The position numbers were made by a program, and so were the translations under genes. The notes below the pieces were generated by a model that saw only the letters and a list, made by a program, of their open reading frames with translations, was not told the DNA's origin and searched no databases. This document shows positions 24,470 through 32,976 of a stretch of 64,000 bases of DNA, piece by piece (positions within the stretch are counted from its first letter, which is position 1; each line of letters starts with the position of its first letter). Source of the stretch: Catelliglobosispora koreensis DSM 44566 (GTDB taxonomy: Bacteria; Actinomycetota; Actinomycetes; Mycobacteriales; Micromonosporaceae); NCBI RefSeq assembly GCF_000379685.1, contig NZ_KB903249.1, positions 352,795 to 416,794 of the forward strand, in the 5' to 3' direction.

Positions 24470-25789
24470 TCATCTAACCGATGTGGACGATGGTTCCTCA
24501 TCGGCTCGCCGTGGTGCGGGGATGCTGCCGGCGGGGATCGCGAGAACCTGCTGGCGCGACCGCACCACGAAGGCGAGACCGGCTAGGCCAACGACGAGCG
24601 CTGCCCACAGGTATGAGTTGCCGATCAGGGTTTCTTCCATGGTCCAGGTCAGCTCACGCCGGTTGCCGATGGGCACGAGCAGCCGGAAGTCCACGCTGAA
24701 CACGACGAGCACCAAAGCGAGCAGCACCCGTGCGGTCCAGCCGTTGCGCTGAAGCGCGCGGTAGGCCAGCAGCAGGCACAGCGGCACGACCCAGACCCAG
24801 TGATGGGTCCACGTGACCGGGCTGATCAGGAGACCGGACAAGCCCGTGACGAGCAACGCGGCCAAGGGCTCGGTCTCGTGCAGGCGGTGCACCAGTAAGA
24901 CCATGAGCCCGCCGCACACAGCGGCCAGGGCCAGGCTGATTCCCATGGCGCCCGGCGCTTCCCCGGTGAGGCGCTGCACCAGGCCGTTGATCGACTGGTT
25001 GGCTGCCTCAAAGGTGCGGCTGCCGTTGCCTTCCATCATGGCTTTCGTCCAGAACCGCAACGAGTCGGCTGGCAGGATGAGCCACGCGAGCCCTTGGAGC
25101 ACAACGAAAGTGGCGGTCGCCCGGCCGGCGTCGGCCCAGCGCCGCGTGATCAGCAGATGGGGGATGAAGATCAGGGGCGTCAGCTTGATCGAAGCGGCGA
25201 TGCCGGTCAGGATCCCGGCGAAACGGGAGCCGCGCAACGCCAGGATGTCCACCATGATCAGCGCCATGAGCAGCAGGTTGATCTGACCCAGGCCGACCGT
25301 GCTCCACACCGCCTGTAATCCGAACGGGACCAGCGAGGCGACGTTGACGAGCAAGGCCGACGGTTCGTTGCCGGTTAGGGACCGCAAACTGTGGCGGACC
25401 GCGATGCCCAGCGCCAGCGCGCAGACCCCCGCCATGATCCCCCACACGACATGCATGGGGAACGGCGCCAGCGGCATGAAGAAGAAGGCGGCCACCGGGG
25501 GATAGGTGAACGGCAGGTCCATCCACGGCGGCGGGATGTTCAGAGAGCCGTAGAGCGCGTCGCCACGCAGCACGGCAAGCGCACCAGCCTGGTAAACGGC
25601 GCTGTCCATGCCCGGGTCGCGTTGCCCGGCCATGATGATCCCAGCGGCAAGGAAACCGATCGCGACGACTATCGAGGCGACGGGTGGCCGCAGCGAACGC
25701 CATATCGAAGGGGCAGGGACCGACACCCGCGAGACTCTACCGGGCGCGGGCGCGGTCGTCTGCCCTGAAATTACCCTGATATTGGTCAT
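24470..25789 (-). CDS. GT87 (DUF2029) polyprenol-phosphate mannosyltransferase-like protein
   Basis: 439 residues, about 10 membrane helices of the GT-C fold. The catalytic-loop aspartate sits in GQRDPGMDSAVYQAGALAVLRGDALYG after the first helix; the DLPFTYPPVAAFFFMPLA, GQINLLLMALIMVD, GIAASIKLTPLIFIPHLLITRRW and SPVTWTHHWVWVVPL motifs are typical of GT87. Such enzymes use polyprenyl-phosphate mannose to build lipomannan/arabinogalactan-type glycolipids in actinobacteria. It is coupled (ATGA) to the transglutaminase-like gene at the end of a five-gene operon, hinting that the operon acts in the envelope. Confidence 0.88.
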   Translation of the reverse strand: MTNIRVISGQTTAPAPGRVSRVSVPAPSIWRSLRPPVASIVVAIGFLAAGIIMAGQRDPGMDSAVYQAGALAVLRGDALYGSLNIPPPWMDLPFTYPPVAAFFFMPLAPFPMHVVWGIMAGVCALALGIAVRHSLRSLTGNEPSALLVNVASLVPFGLQAVWSTVGLGQINLLLMALIMVDILALRGSRFAGILTGIAASIKLTPLIFIPHLLITRRWADAGRATATFVVLQGLAWLILPADSLRFWTKAMMEGNGSRTFEAANQSINGLVQRLTGEAPGAMGISLALAAVCGGLMVLLVHRLHETEPLAALLVTGLSGLLISPVTWTHHWVWVVPLCLLLAYRALQRNGWTARVLLALVLVVFSVDFRLLVPIGNRRELTWTMEETLIGNSYLWAALVVGLAGLAFVVRSRQQVLAIPAGSIPAPRRADEEPSSTSVR

Positions 25790-28005
25790 TTCGGCTTACG
25801 TCGCCACCGCAATGGTCCAGGATGCAGCGTCCAAAGCAGACGGCGCAACCACGAACGACGTGCACGAAGCTCGCCTATGTAGCTCAGGACCCGGGCCCTG
25901 GCGATCTCCGCTTGCTCATCCGGCGTGCCAACATTGCCAAATGTGGTGGTGTTCACCACACCGGCCAGCTCGTTGACCGGGGGAGCGGCGAGGCGTACGC
26001 GGTGCTTGCCCCGGATCCGCTGGGCCGCCGTGGCCGCGTGGTCGGAGACCTCGTGTGCGGTGAGGTGCGACGGAGCCGCCCGGCCCGCCAGGCGCAGAGC
26101 GTCACGCAACTCCAGCCAGGCGCCCTGAACACGGTCGGCAGGCGTGCCTGTTTCCAGCCGGGCACGGCGCAGCCTGGCCCGTCCGATGAGGACGGTCAGC
26201 ACGAAGAGACTGAGCAGCAGCAGGACGAATCCGCCCCCGCCCGCGCTGGCGATCACGACGTAATCCGGTCCACCCGCGACAGGTGGAGCCGCTCCTGTCG
26301 CGATCGGCCCAGCGGTCGTCGGTGCCAGCGTCGGAATCGGTGCCTCGGAAGGTGGCGGCGGCTCGGATTCCTCCGGCTTGGGCTTGAACTCTTCCTCTGG
26401 CGGCTTGGGCAGCTGGTCGCTTTGCGGCAGCGGATGAAACGGCACCCAGCCGATGTCCTTGAAGTAGATCTCCGGCCACGCGAGCGCGTCGCCTGCGGTG
26501 ACCTCACGCTTGCCCTCGCCTGGCGCGAAGCCGACGACCACCCGGCTCGGCAGGTTGAGCAGCCGGGCGAGCACCGCGAACGCGGCGGCGAACTGCTCGG
26601 ACGTGCCCTTCTGCCCGCCGTGGCCCACCGGCTTGAACAGGAAGAAGGCCAGGTTGGGATAGGCGTGCCCACTGGGCGCCTGCGGATCGAGCTTGTAGTG
26701 ATCGGCCAGGTAACGCTCGATCGCCGTGGCCCGCTGGTAAGCCGCGCCGTTGTCGGCACCGAGCTTCTGCGCGAGCGCCTGCATGTCGGCCGGAACGCCC
26801 GGGCCCAGCGCCAGATAGCGGGCCATCGTCGTGGCGTCGGGCACCTCAGCACCCGGCAGCAAATTGACGTCGGGCTTCTCCTGCTGCGACATCACCGTGT
26901 AGGTGAGGCCTTCGGTCAGCCCGTCCGGACGGATGATCGTGCCAGTGGCCTGGTCAAACGCCACCCGGACGCCGCTGACCTGACGTGGGCTGGCCACCGC
27001 GGGCAGTAGCTTGCCGGTCAGCCCAGCGATCTTGATCTGCTGCTGGACGGACTCTTTCGCCGCGACACTGGGCACCTCAGGCAGCGTGCGTCCAGCCGGG
27101 CGATAGGTCGCGCCCACTTTCCACGTCACCCCGTCGTAGTCGGACAGGACGGCGAGCCGAACCCGGGTCTCCTTGGCCATGTTGACGTCGAAGAGCCGCT
27201 GCTTTGGCTGCAGCGCCCAGCCCGAGAGCCGGATCAGCGGGTTTTCGTCGAGCACGTCAAGCTGCGGCGGCTCCACGAGCGTGCGCGGATCGATCGGCTT
27301 TTCCAGCACCTGGTTCGTCAGCGCCGGACCGCCCGCCGTCGCGATGGCGAGGATCAGCATCACGCCGACAGCCGCGGCGACTGAGGTCCGCAGGCGCAAA
27401 GCGGTGCGTGTCTTGTCATCGATGCCGGTCTCTGGCGTCTTGACCCGGCCGGTGATGGCCAGGGCGGCGACCGCGAGGCCGCCGAAGACAAGCACCGGCC
27501 ACAGCGCGCGTTCGGCTGACGGGCCAACCAGCCACAGCGCCCCGGTCAGCAACAGCACCGGCAAGCACAGGGCCACCGTCATGCGCCGCGCGCGCACAGC
27601 CAGCTCAGCCGAGGCCAGACCAGTCAGCCACGTCGCGATGACCGGAATCGTCACCGTGTCCGGCTGCGGCTCGATCGGCACCAGCGCGGCAAGCAGCCGC
27701 GGAATGCTGTCAGGCAACGCTTCTTTGGCGATCACCAGCAAGTCGGCGGGGATACCCGCTTCGCGGGCAGAAAAGATCAAGGCGAAGCAGAGGTACCCAA
27801 TGAGCCCAGCCGTGGACAGCGGAGCGATCATCCAGGCCGGCAGCCGGGACAGCAGCACACTCAACATGACCGAGCCAACGGCCGCTCCGGCGGTCAGCAG
27901 CGTGAGCAAATATCCGGAGTAGACACGGTCGGCCGTCACGCCCGCCATCGTCAGCATGCCGATCAGGAGCAGCGGGACAATCCCGCCGCGCAGCAATCGG
28001 GTCAC
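25786..28005 (-). CDS. TgpA-like membrane protein with a degenerate transglutaminase domain
   Basis: 739 residues. Six to seven N-terminal helices (about 1-215), an extracytoplasmic domain with a transglutaminase-like core (about 440-530), a Pro/Glu linker, a helix (YVVIASAGGGGFVLLLLSLFVLTVLI) and a cytoplasmic DUF4129-like tail. Where family members have Cys-His-Asp/Glu, this protein has S469 (GTSEQFAAAFAVLARLL), L508 (GDALAWPEIYF) and H524 (WVPFHPLP), so it is probably not a cysteine transglutaminase. The start at 28005 (GTG) overlaps the DUF58 stop by 4 bp; other GTGs lie at 28008 and 28026. Confidence 0.87.
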   Translation of the reverse strand: MTRLLRGGIVPLLLIGMLTMAGVTADRVYSGYLLTLLTAGAAVGSVMLSVLLSRLPAWMIAPLSTAGLIGYLCFALIFSAREAGIPADLLVIAKEALPDSIPRLLAALVPIEPQPDTVTIPVIATWLTGLASAELAVRARRMTVALCLPVLLLTGALWLVGPSAERALWPVLVFGGLAVAALAITGRVKTPETGIDDKTRTALRLRTSVAAAVGVMLILAIATAGGPALTNQVLEKPIDPRTLVEPPQLDVLDENPLIRLSGWALQPKQRLFDVNMAKETRVRLAVLSDYDGVTWKVGATYRPAGRTLPEVPSVAAKESVQQQIKIAGLTGKLLPAVASPRQVSGVRVAFDQATGTIIRPDGLTEGLTYTVMSQQEKPDVNLLPGAEVPDATTMARYLALGPGVPADMQALAQKLGADNGAAYQRATAIERYLADHYKLDPQAPSGHAYPNLAFFLFKPVGHGGQKGTSEQFAAAFAVLARLLNLPSRVVVGFAPGEGKREVTAGDALAWPEIYFKDIGWVPFHPLPQSDQLPKPPEEEFKPKPEESEPPPPSEAPIPTLAPTTAGPIATGAAPPVAGGPDYVVIASAGGGGFVLLLLSLFVLTVLIGRARLRRARLETGTPADRVQGAWLELRDALRLAGRAAPSHLTAHEVSDHAATAAQRIRGKHRVRLAAPPVNELAGVVNTTTFGNVGTPDEQAEIARARVLSYIGELRARRSWLRRLLWTLHPGPLRWRRKPK

Positions 28006-29183
28006 CACCGCGCCACCCCGTCCCACACGGTCGCGAACTCGGGGCCTTCCTCGGCGCGCAACATGAGCACCCCGGCCGAATCGGGTTCGTCAGGCAGACG
28101 CGGGCCGATGATGCCGACCGCGACAGAAGGGAACGGTCCTTTTAGGCCGGTCACGAGAGCCAAGTCGGCGTGCCCACTGGTGCCCGTCAAGTAGATGAGG
28201 GTGTCGCCGGGGCGGTGCTGGCGCAAGCGGTTCGTGGCGTTGACGAGACTGTCCTGGGGGCGGGTGGCCAAAGTCGCCTCGGCGAGAATGTCGAGCAGCC
28301 CGCGCGCTGTGCCTCTGACCTTGCCTGAGCTGGCCGCCGAGCCGCTCACGAGATGCAGCGTGACGGGCAGATCTTCACGGACCGCCGCGGTGACCGCTGA
28401 CGCGGCCGCTTCGCAAGCCGACTCGAACTCGGTGCACGTCATGCCGGTGAAGGCGGGCCACGACTCGATGCGGTCGTCAAGCAACAGCACGATGCGCGGC
28501 AAGCTGGTGTCCACGTGCTCACGGACCATCAGTTCGCCGACGCGGGCACTGGTGCGCCAGTGCACGTGCCGCAACTCATCGCCGATCACATACTCGCGCA
28601 ACGTATCGAAGGTGATCGCGCCATGTGGCACGCGGTCGAGCCGCCCGTCGAGGCTGCGCGTGATGCCGGCTGGAACGCCCTGCATCAGGTGTGCCTTCGG
28701 GTAGACCCAGATCTGAGCCGTGTCACCGTGACTGCGTGCCAGCGAGACCAGGCCGAGCGGGTCACGGCGGACGATCTGCAACGGTCCAACGTGGACAACA
28801 CCGCGCCGCGACGTGGGCACTGGATAGTCAACCGACGTCTCTGTGCCGCGGCGCAGGCGCAGCAGCGGAACGGCAACGGTGGCTTGCGAATCGGTGCCCC
28901 AGCCGCACCGGTCATGGGCGACAAGCGTTGCCGCGCCAAACTTGCCGGTGTTGCGGATGTGCAGCGTCACCTTGCTGTCCTCACCGCGCGAAACCCGGTC
29001 AGGGTCAACGCTTCGGCGCACGGACAGCTCGGGGCGCAGAGCCGCGTAGCCCAGGGCGATAACAACAGCGATGAGCGCGATGGCGCCGAGGATGGTTAGT
29101 TCGGCGTAGCCGAAGAAGAAGCCTGAGGCGAGTAACACCACGCCCGCCCCAGCGACACCCCAGCCACGTAACGTGACAATCAT
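28002..29183 (-). CDS. DUF58 family protein (cluster 1)
   Basis: 393 residues. Two N-terminal helices (WGVAGAGVVLLASGFFFGYAELTILGAIALIAVVIALGYA), a beta-sandwich stretch (about 50-180) and the DUF58 VWA-like core: REYVIGDELRHVHWRTSARVGELMVREHVD, followed by IVLLLDDR, with the Asp-rich MIDAS-like position. DUF58 proteins act with MoxR AAA ATPases as chaperone-like assembly pairs. It overlaps moxR upstream and the TgpA-like gene downstream by 4 bp each, so the three are made together. Confidence 0.93.
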   Translation of the reverse strand: MIVTLRGWGVAGAGVVLLASGFFFGYAELTILGAIALIAVVIALGYAALRPELSVRRSVDPDRVSRGEDSKVTLHIRNTGKFGAATLVAHDRCGWGTDSQATVAVPLLRLRRGTETSVDYPVPTSRRGVVHVGPLQIVRRDPLGLVSLARSHGDTAQIWVYPKAHLMQGVPAGITRSLDGRLDRVPHGAITFDTLREYVIGDELRHVHWRTSARVGELMVREHVDTSLPRIVLLLDDRIESWPAFTGMTCTEFESACEAAASAVTAAVREDLPVTLHLVSGSAASSGKVRGTARGLLDILAEATLATRPQDSLVNATNRLRQHRPGDTLIYLTGTSGHADLALVTGLKGPFPSVAVGIIGPRLPDEPDSAGVLMLRAEEGPEFATVWDGVARW

Positions 29184-30160
29184 TGGTCCTGGCCGGGCAA
29201 GGGCACCTGCACGGCTTCCACCGCGTCACGCAGCACCTCGGCCTGAGTCACCCCGCGCAGCTGCGCGTCGGGCGTCAGCAGGAGACGGTGCGCGAAAACC
29301 GGCTCCAGCAAGGCTTTCATGTCTTCGGGGAGGACGAATCCACGGCCCTCGGTGAGCGCATAGGCGGCCGCGGCACGGGTCAAAGCGATGACACCACGGG
29401 GGCTGACCCCGACACGGCAGTGCTTGTGCTCACGGGTCGCCGTGGCGAGCCTGACCGCGTAGGCGTAGAGCGGATCGGCGATGTGCACCCGCTGCGCCAA
29501 TGCGACGGCCTCACCGATCGTGGCCGTGTCGGTGACCGGGTTGATCGCTTCAGGCGAGCGCAGGGTATGTCCTCTAAGGACTTCGATCTCGACCCGCTCA
29601 TCCGGGTAGCCCACGGACAGTTTCATCAAGAAGCGGTCGAGCTGAGCTTCCGGAAGCCGGTAGGTGCCGTCCATCTCGACCGGGTTTTGCGTTGCCACCA
29701 CGAGGAACGGGCGGGGCACCGGGTGCCGCACGCCGTCAACCGTGACGAACCGTTCCTCCATCACCTCAAGCAACGCGGACTGCGTCTTCGGCGAGGCACG
29801 GTTGATTTCGTCGGCGATAACGATGTTGGCGAAGATCGGGCCAGGGTGGAACTCAAAGCCACGCGTGCCCTGGTTGAAGATCGTCACACCACTGACGTCA
29901 GAGGGCAGCAGGTCGGGCGTGAACTGAATGCGCCGCCACGCCCCCTGAACCGACGCGGCGATCGCGCGGGCCAGGGTCGTCTTGCCGACCCCGGGCACAT
30001 CCTCCAGGAGGATGTGCCCTTGGGCGAACAGGGAAACCAGCGCCAGCCGCACTACCTCGGGCTTGCCGAGGACCACGGAGGAGATGACTCCACCGAGGCG
30101 CGCGGTCAGATCCGCGAAGGCGCGGATCTGAGGCGGGGTGAGAGGCTGGGGCTGGCTCAC
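29180..30160 (-). CDS. MoxR family AAA+ ATPase (cluster 1)
   Basis: 326 residues starting at GTG (VSQPQPLTPPQIRAF), with AAAGGA upstream. AAA_3 core: Walker A GVGKTTLA (in LLEDVPGVGKTTLARAIA), Walker B IVIADEINRASPKTQSALLEVMEE, sensor 1 LVVATQNPVE, arginine finger/sensor 2 region DRFLMKLSVGYPD, and lid domain (SPRGVIALTRAAAAYAL, EDMKALLEPVFAHRL). ATP-driven chaperone for the adjacent DUF58/TgpA-like proteins by analogy with other MoxR operons. Confidence 0.95.
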   Translation of the reverse strand: MSQPQPLTPPQIRAFADLTARLGGVISSVVLGKPEVVRLALVSLFAQGHILLEDVPGVGKTTLARAIAASVQGAWRRIQFTPDLLPSDVSGVTIFNQGTRGFEFHPGPIFANIVIADEINRASPKTQSALLEVMEERFVTVDGVRHPVPRPFLVVATQNPVEMDGTYRLPEAQLDRFLMKLSVGYPDERVEIEVLRGHTLRSPEAINPVTDTATIGEAVALAQRVHIADPLYAYAVRLATATREHKHCRVGVSPRGVIALTRAAAAYALTEGRGFVLPEDMKALLEPVFAHRLLLTPDAQLRGVTQAEVLRDAVEAVQVPLPGQDQ

Positions 30161-30201
30161 TGTCTTCTGTCCTTTGTGGTCGGTTCTGTGCTTCGTACTA
30201 G

Positions 30202-32850
30202 TTAGCAGTTGGGCAGCATGTTGAAGTTGTCGCCCGCGTCGAGGTTGATCCAGATCCAGGGGATGTAGCGCCGCGCGCCGCGGTATTCGATCTGAATCCA
30301 CATCGAGCTCTGCTTGTGGTTGTTGTAGGCGACCGCGGAAAGGGTGGCGTCGCCACTCTGGTTGCCCGCCGTGCCCTGCTTCTTGCAGAACGCCTGGTAA
30401 CGCTGGCCGTTGAACGCGTCGCCCACGCCTTCCCCGCTTTGCTGGCGGGAGTTGGTGTAGACGCCGATGCCGTCGTTGCAGTAGGTCGGGTCGCCGTATT
30501 GGCTCGTGTTCACGCAACGGACCGTTCCATGCAGCGCTGGCGTGCCGAATCCAGTCGTGCCTGACTGGGCCGAACCCGCCGCGTTGCTGATGGACACGGA
30601 GTAGTTGTAACCGTTGCCCGGCCACAGACCGCCAACGTTGTAGCCACCGGCACCCGAACTGCACGGCACGTTGATATTCGTGCCGCTGACCACGATCGTG
30701 CATGTGGCCGAACCGCCACCGTCGTTGTAGGCCCAGCGAATCCGGATGCTGTTGTAGTCGGGGCCATCATTGGTGACACCGCTGATCGTCGGGTTGCTGA
30801 TCGACTTGGCGCTCGTCGTGGCCTTGGGCCCGGCGCCCGCGATGTTGACGGCCACGACGTCGATGGTGATGGTCTCGCCATCGCCAAAGCCCGTCATGTC
30901 AGCGGACAATCCGGTGACATCCTTCGTCACGGTCTTCGTTGGGCTCTTCGCGGTCACCTTGTATTCGGTGATCGGGCGGCCGTTCTCGTCGGCCGCGGCC
31001 CACGTCGCCCGCACCGCTCCAGGAGCGCTCTGCAGTGTCGCGCCACGCAAGGTCTTGACCGCGCTCGGCTTGTTGAACGGCACCACGCTGTTGCTGACCG
31101 GAGTGGACACCTTGGAACTCGCGCCGATGTCGTTGACGGTGACAACAGTGAACGAATACTGCTTGCCGTAGTCGAGTTCCTTATCCGGGACAACCAGTTT
31201 GGTCTCGCCGCTGGTCGCGCCAACCTGAGACTTGGCGCCAGCACTGGCCGCCGTCACGAGGTATTGCGTGATTTTGCGGCCCTGGCCATTCGCGGCCGTC
31301 CAGGTGACCTCGACCGTGCCGTTGGGCTTGGCTTCAGCCTTGACGTCGGTTGGCGGGTCAGGCACATCACGGGTCGGGATTACCTTGTTGCTCTTGCCTT
31401 CAGGCCCCGTGCCCTGACCGTTGACCGCCTTGACGCCAAACTGGTATTCGGTCCCGTTGATGAGGCCGGTGATGACCAGCTCGCGCTGATTGGCGCCGAC
31501 TTCGTGGGTCTGCTCGGCCCCGGTCACGATGTACTTGATGATCTTCGAGCCGTTGTCAGGGGCCTTGCCCCAGGTGAGGGTCACCTGGTTGTCGCCCGCG
31601 GCGGCCTTGATGTTCTTTGGCGCGCCTGGCTTTCCGATCGGCGGCGTCGGGTTTGGCGGCGGCGGGACCTGCGGCGGATCGCCACCGAGGATCTCGTTGA
31701 CGAACTTGTCGACCGTCTTGTCCTCGTGCTTGTCGTTGATGACGTGCGCCACCGACGAGCCGGGGGAGTTGATGAACAGGTGGTTCTCGCGCACCTCAAG
31801 CTGAAGCAAACCCGGCTGGGGGAACGTGATGGTGCTCACGAGCTTGCCATCGCGGTCCAGCGAGTAGACCTTGCCGGTGGAGTCGTCGGCGACGTAGATG
31901 CGGCCCGCCCAGGCGACCGCGGGCTGCAGCTTGCCTTCGCCTGGTACCCGGAAGTTGCTGATCTTCGCCTTGCCGTTGCTGCCGTTGGTGATGAGGAAGA
32001 TCTGGCGGCCTTCGACGATCGTCACGGGAACGTCGGTGCCGGTGGAACGGTCTGGCAGCTCACCGCCAGCGGCGTCGGTCGTGATTTCCTCGACCTTGTC
32101 GCCTCGCAGGGTGAACAGCTTGCCGTTGGTCTGGTCGAGCACGGCGACACCATCGTCCAATGCCGACACCGCGAGGTCGTGCCACGGCTGAGCCACCGGC
32201 TCGGTGCGCACGCGTGCTGGCCCGGCGGAACCGCCCTGACCACCACCGTTGGCGTTGGCCACCGGAGCCGGAGTGATCGCGGTGACCGTTCCCTCACTGG
32301 GGACCGCCACCCACAACCGGCCACGGCCATCGAAGAAACCGCCCGTGATGCCCGGTGGGAACCGCAGCGCTTCACCGATCGGCTGCAGGGTGGCGGGATT
32401 GAGTTGCCGCACGACACCTTGAGCCGCGTCGATCACGAAAGCGGAGTCATTGTGCAACGCGATTGTTATGCCCAGACCCTGCTGTGTGTCGAGAGTGGAC
32501 GTGATCGCCAGCGTCGCTGGATCGAAAGCACTGACCTTTCCGGTGGAAATGTCCCGCAGAATCAGGTATCGGTCGGCCTGGCTCAGCTGCACCGGATGCC
32601 CCTTGGCGTTGGCCACGGCATGCCTGGTGTCAACCTTGCCGGTCAGCCCGTTAACCCGGGCGATCTCGCCTTTCGTGGTGCTCCACAGCCAGGCAGACGC
32701 GTCATAATTCGCTGCGACGTGGTCGTTCACACTTAGCCCGAGCCACGTCAGGCCAACGGCGGCAACGAGACTCACCACCGTGATGATGGTGACGATCCCG
32801 CCCTTCGTCCTAGCCCTGCGCGAAATGGCACCTGGCGACAGATCCACCAT
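30202..32850 (-). CDS. Membrane-anchored beta-propeller, FN3 and SH3-like protein
   Basis: 882 residues. Short basic cytoplasmic tail, one helix (IVTIITVVSLVAAVGLTWLGL, about 19-39), a beta-propeller-like region of about 350 residues (GEIARVNGLTGKVDTRHAV, GRLWVAVPSEGTVTAITPAP, GKVYSLDRDGKLVSTITFP), a Pro-rich linker (PPPPNPTPPIGKPGAP), three to four FN3 domains (about 405-730, each with VTLTWGKAPDNGSKI-like strands) and a Cys-containing C-terminal domain with GVYTNSRQQS and IWINLD, SH3-like. It is first in the MoxR-DUF58 operon, 41 bp upstream of moxR. A surface scaffold whose assembly the operon serves is the likeliest role. Confidence 0.85.
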   Translation of the reverse strand: MVDLSPGAISRRARTKGGIVTIITVVSLVAAVGLTWLGLSVNDHVAANYDASAWLWSTTKGEIARVNGLTGKVDTRHAVANAKGHPVQLSQADRYLILRDISTGKVSAFDPATLAITSTLDTQQGLGITIALHNDSAFVIDAAQGVVRQLNPATLQPIGEALRFPPGITGGFFDGRGRLWVAVPSEGTVTAITPAPVANANGGGQGGSAGPARVRTEPVAQPWHDLAVSALDDGVAVLDQTNGKLFTLRGDKVEEITTDAAGGELPDRSTGTDVPVTIVEGRQIFLITNGSNGKAKISNFRVPGEGKLQPAVAWAGRIYVADDSTGKVYSLDRDGKLVSTITFPQPGLLQLEVRENHLFINSPGSSVAHVINDKHEDKTVDKFVNEILGGDPPQVPPPPNPTPPIGKPGAPKNIKAAAGDNQVTLTWGKAPDNGSKIIKYIVTGAEQTHEVGANQRELVITGLINGTEYQFGVKAVNGQGTGPEGKSNKVIPTRDVPDPPTDVKAEAKPNGTVEVTWTAANGQGRKITQYLVTAASAGAKSQVGATSGETKLVVPDKELDYGKQYSFTVVTVNDIGASSKVSTPVSNSVVPFNKPSAVKTLRGATLQSAPGAVRATWAAADENGRPITEYKVTAKSPTKTVTKDVTGLSADMTGFGDGETITIDVVAVNIAGAGPKATTSAKSISNPTISGVTNDGPDYNSIRIRWAYNDGGGSATCTIVVSGTNINVPCSSGAGGYNVGGLWPGNGYNYSVSISNAAGSAQSGTTGFGTPALHGTVRCVNTSQYGDPTYCNDGIGVYTNSRQQSGEGVGDAFNGQRYQAFCKKQGTAGNQSGDATLSAVAYNNHKQSSMWIQIEYRGARRYIPWIWINLDAGDNFNMLPNC

Positions 32851-32976
32851 GGGATCAGCCCCTCCCCCAAATAGCGGGGCAACCCCCGCGATGTGTGCGT
32901 TCCTCCCTTAAAGCCGCCGTCATCCTAGGCCGTGACGGTGACAGAAAAAAGTCCGGCCTAAGTCATCCACCTCGAT

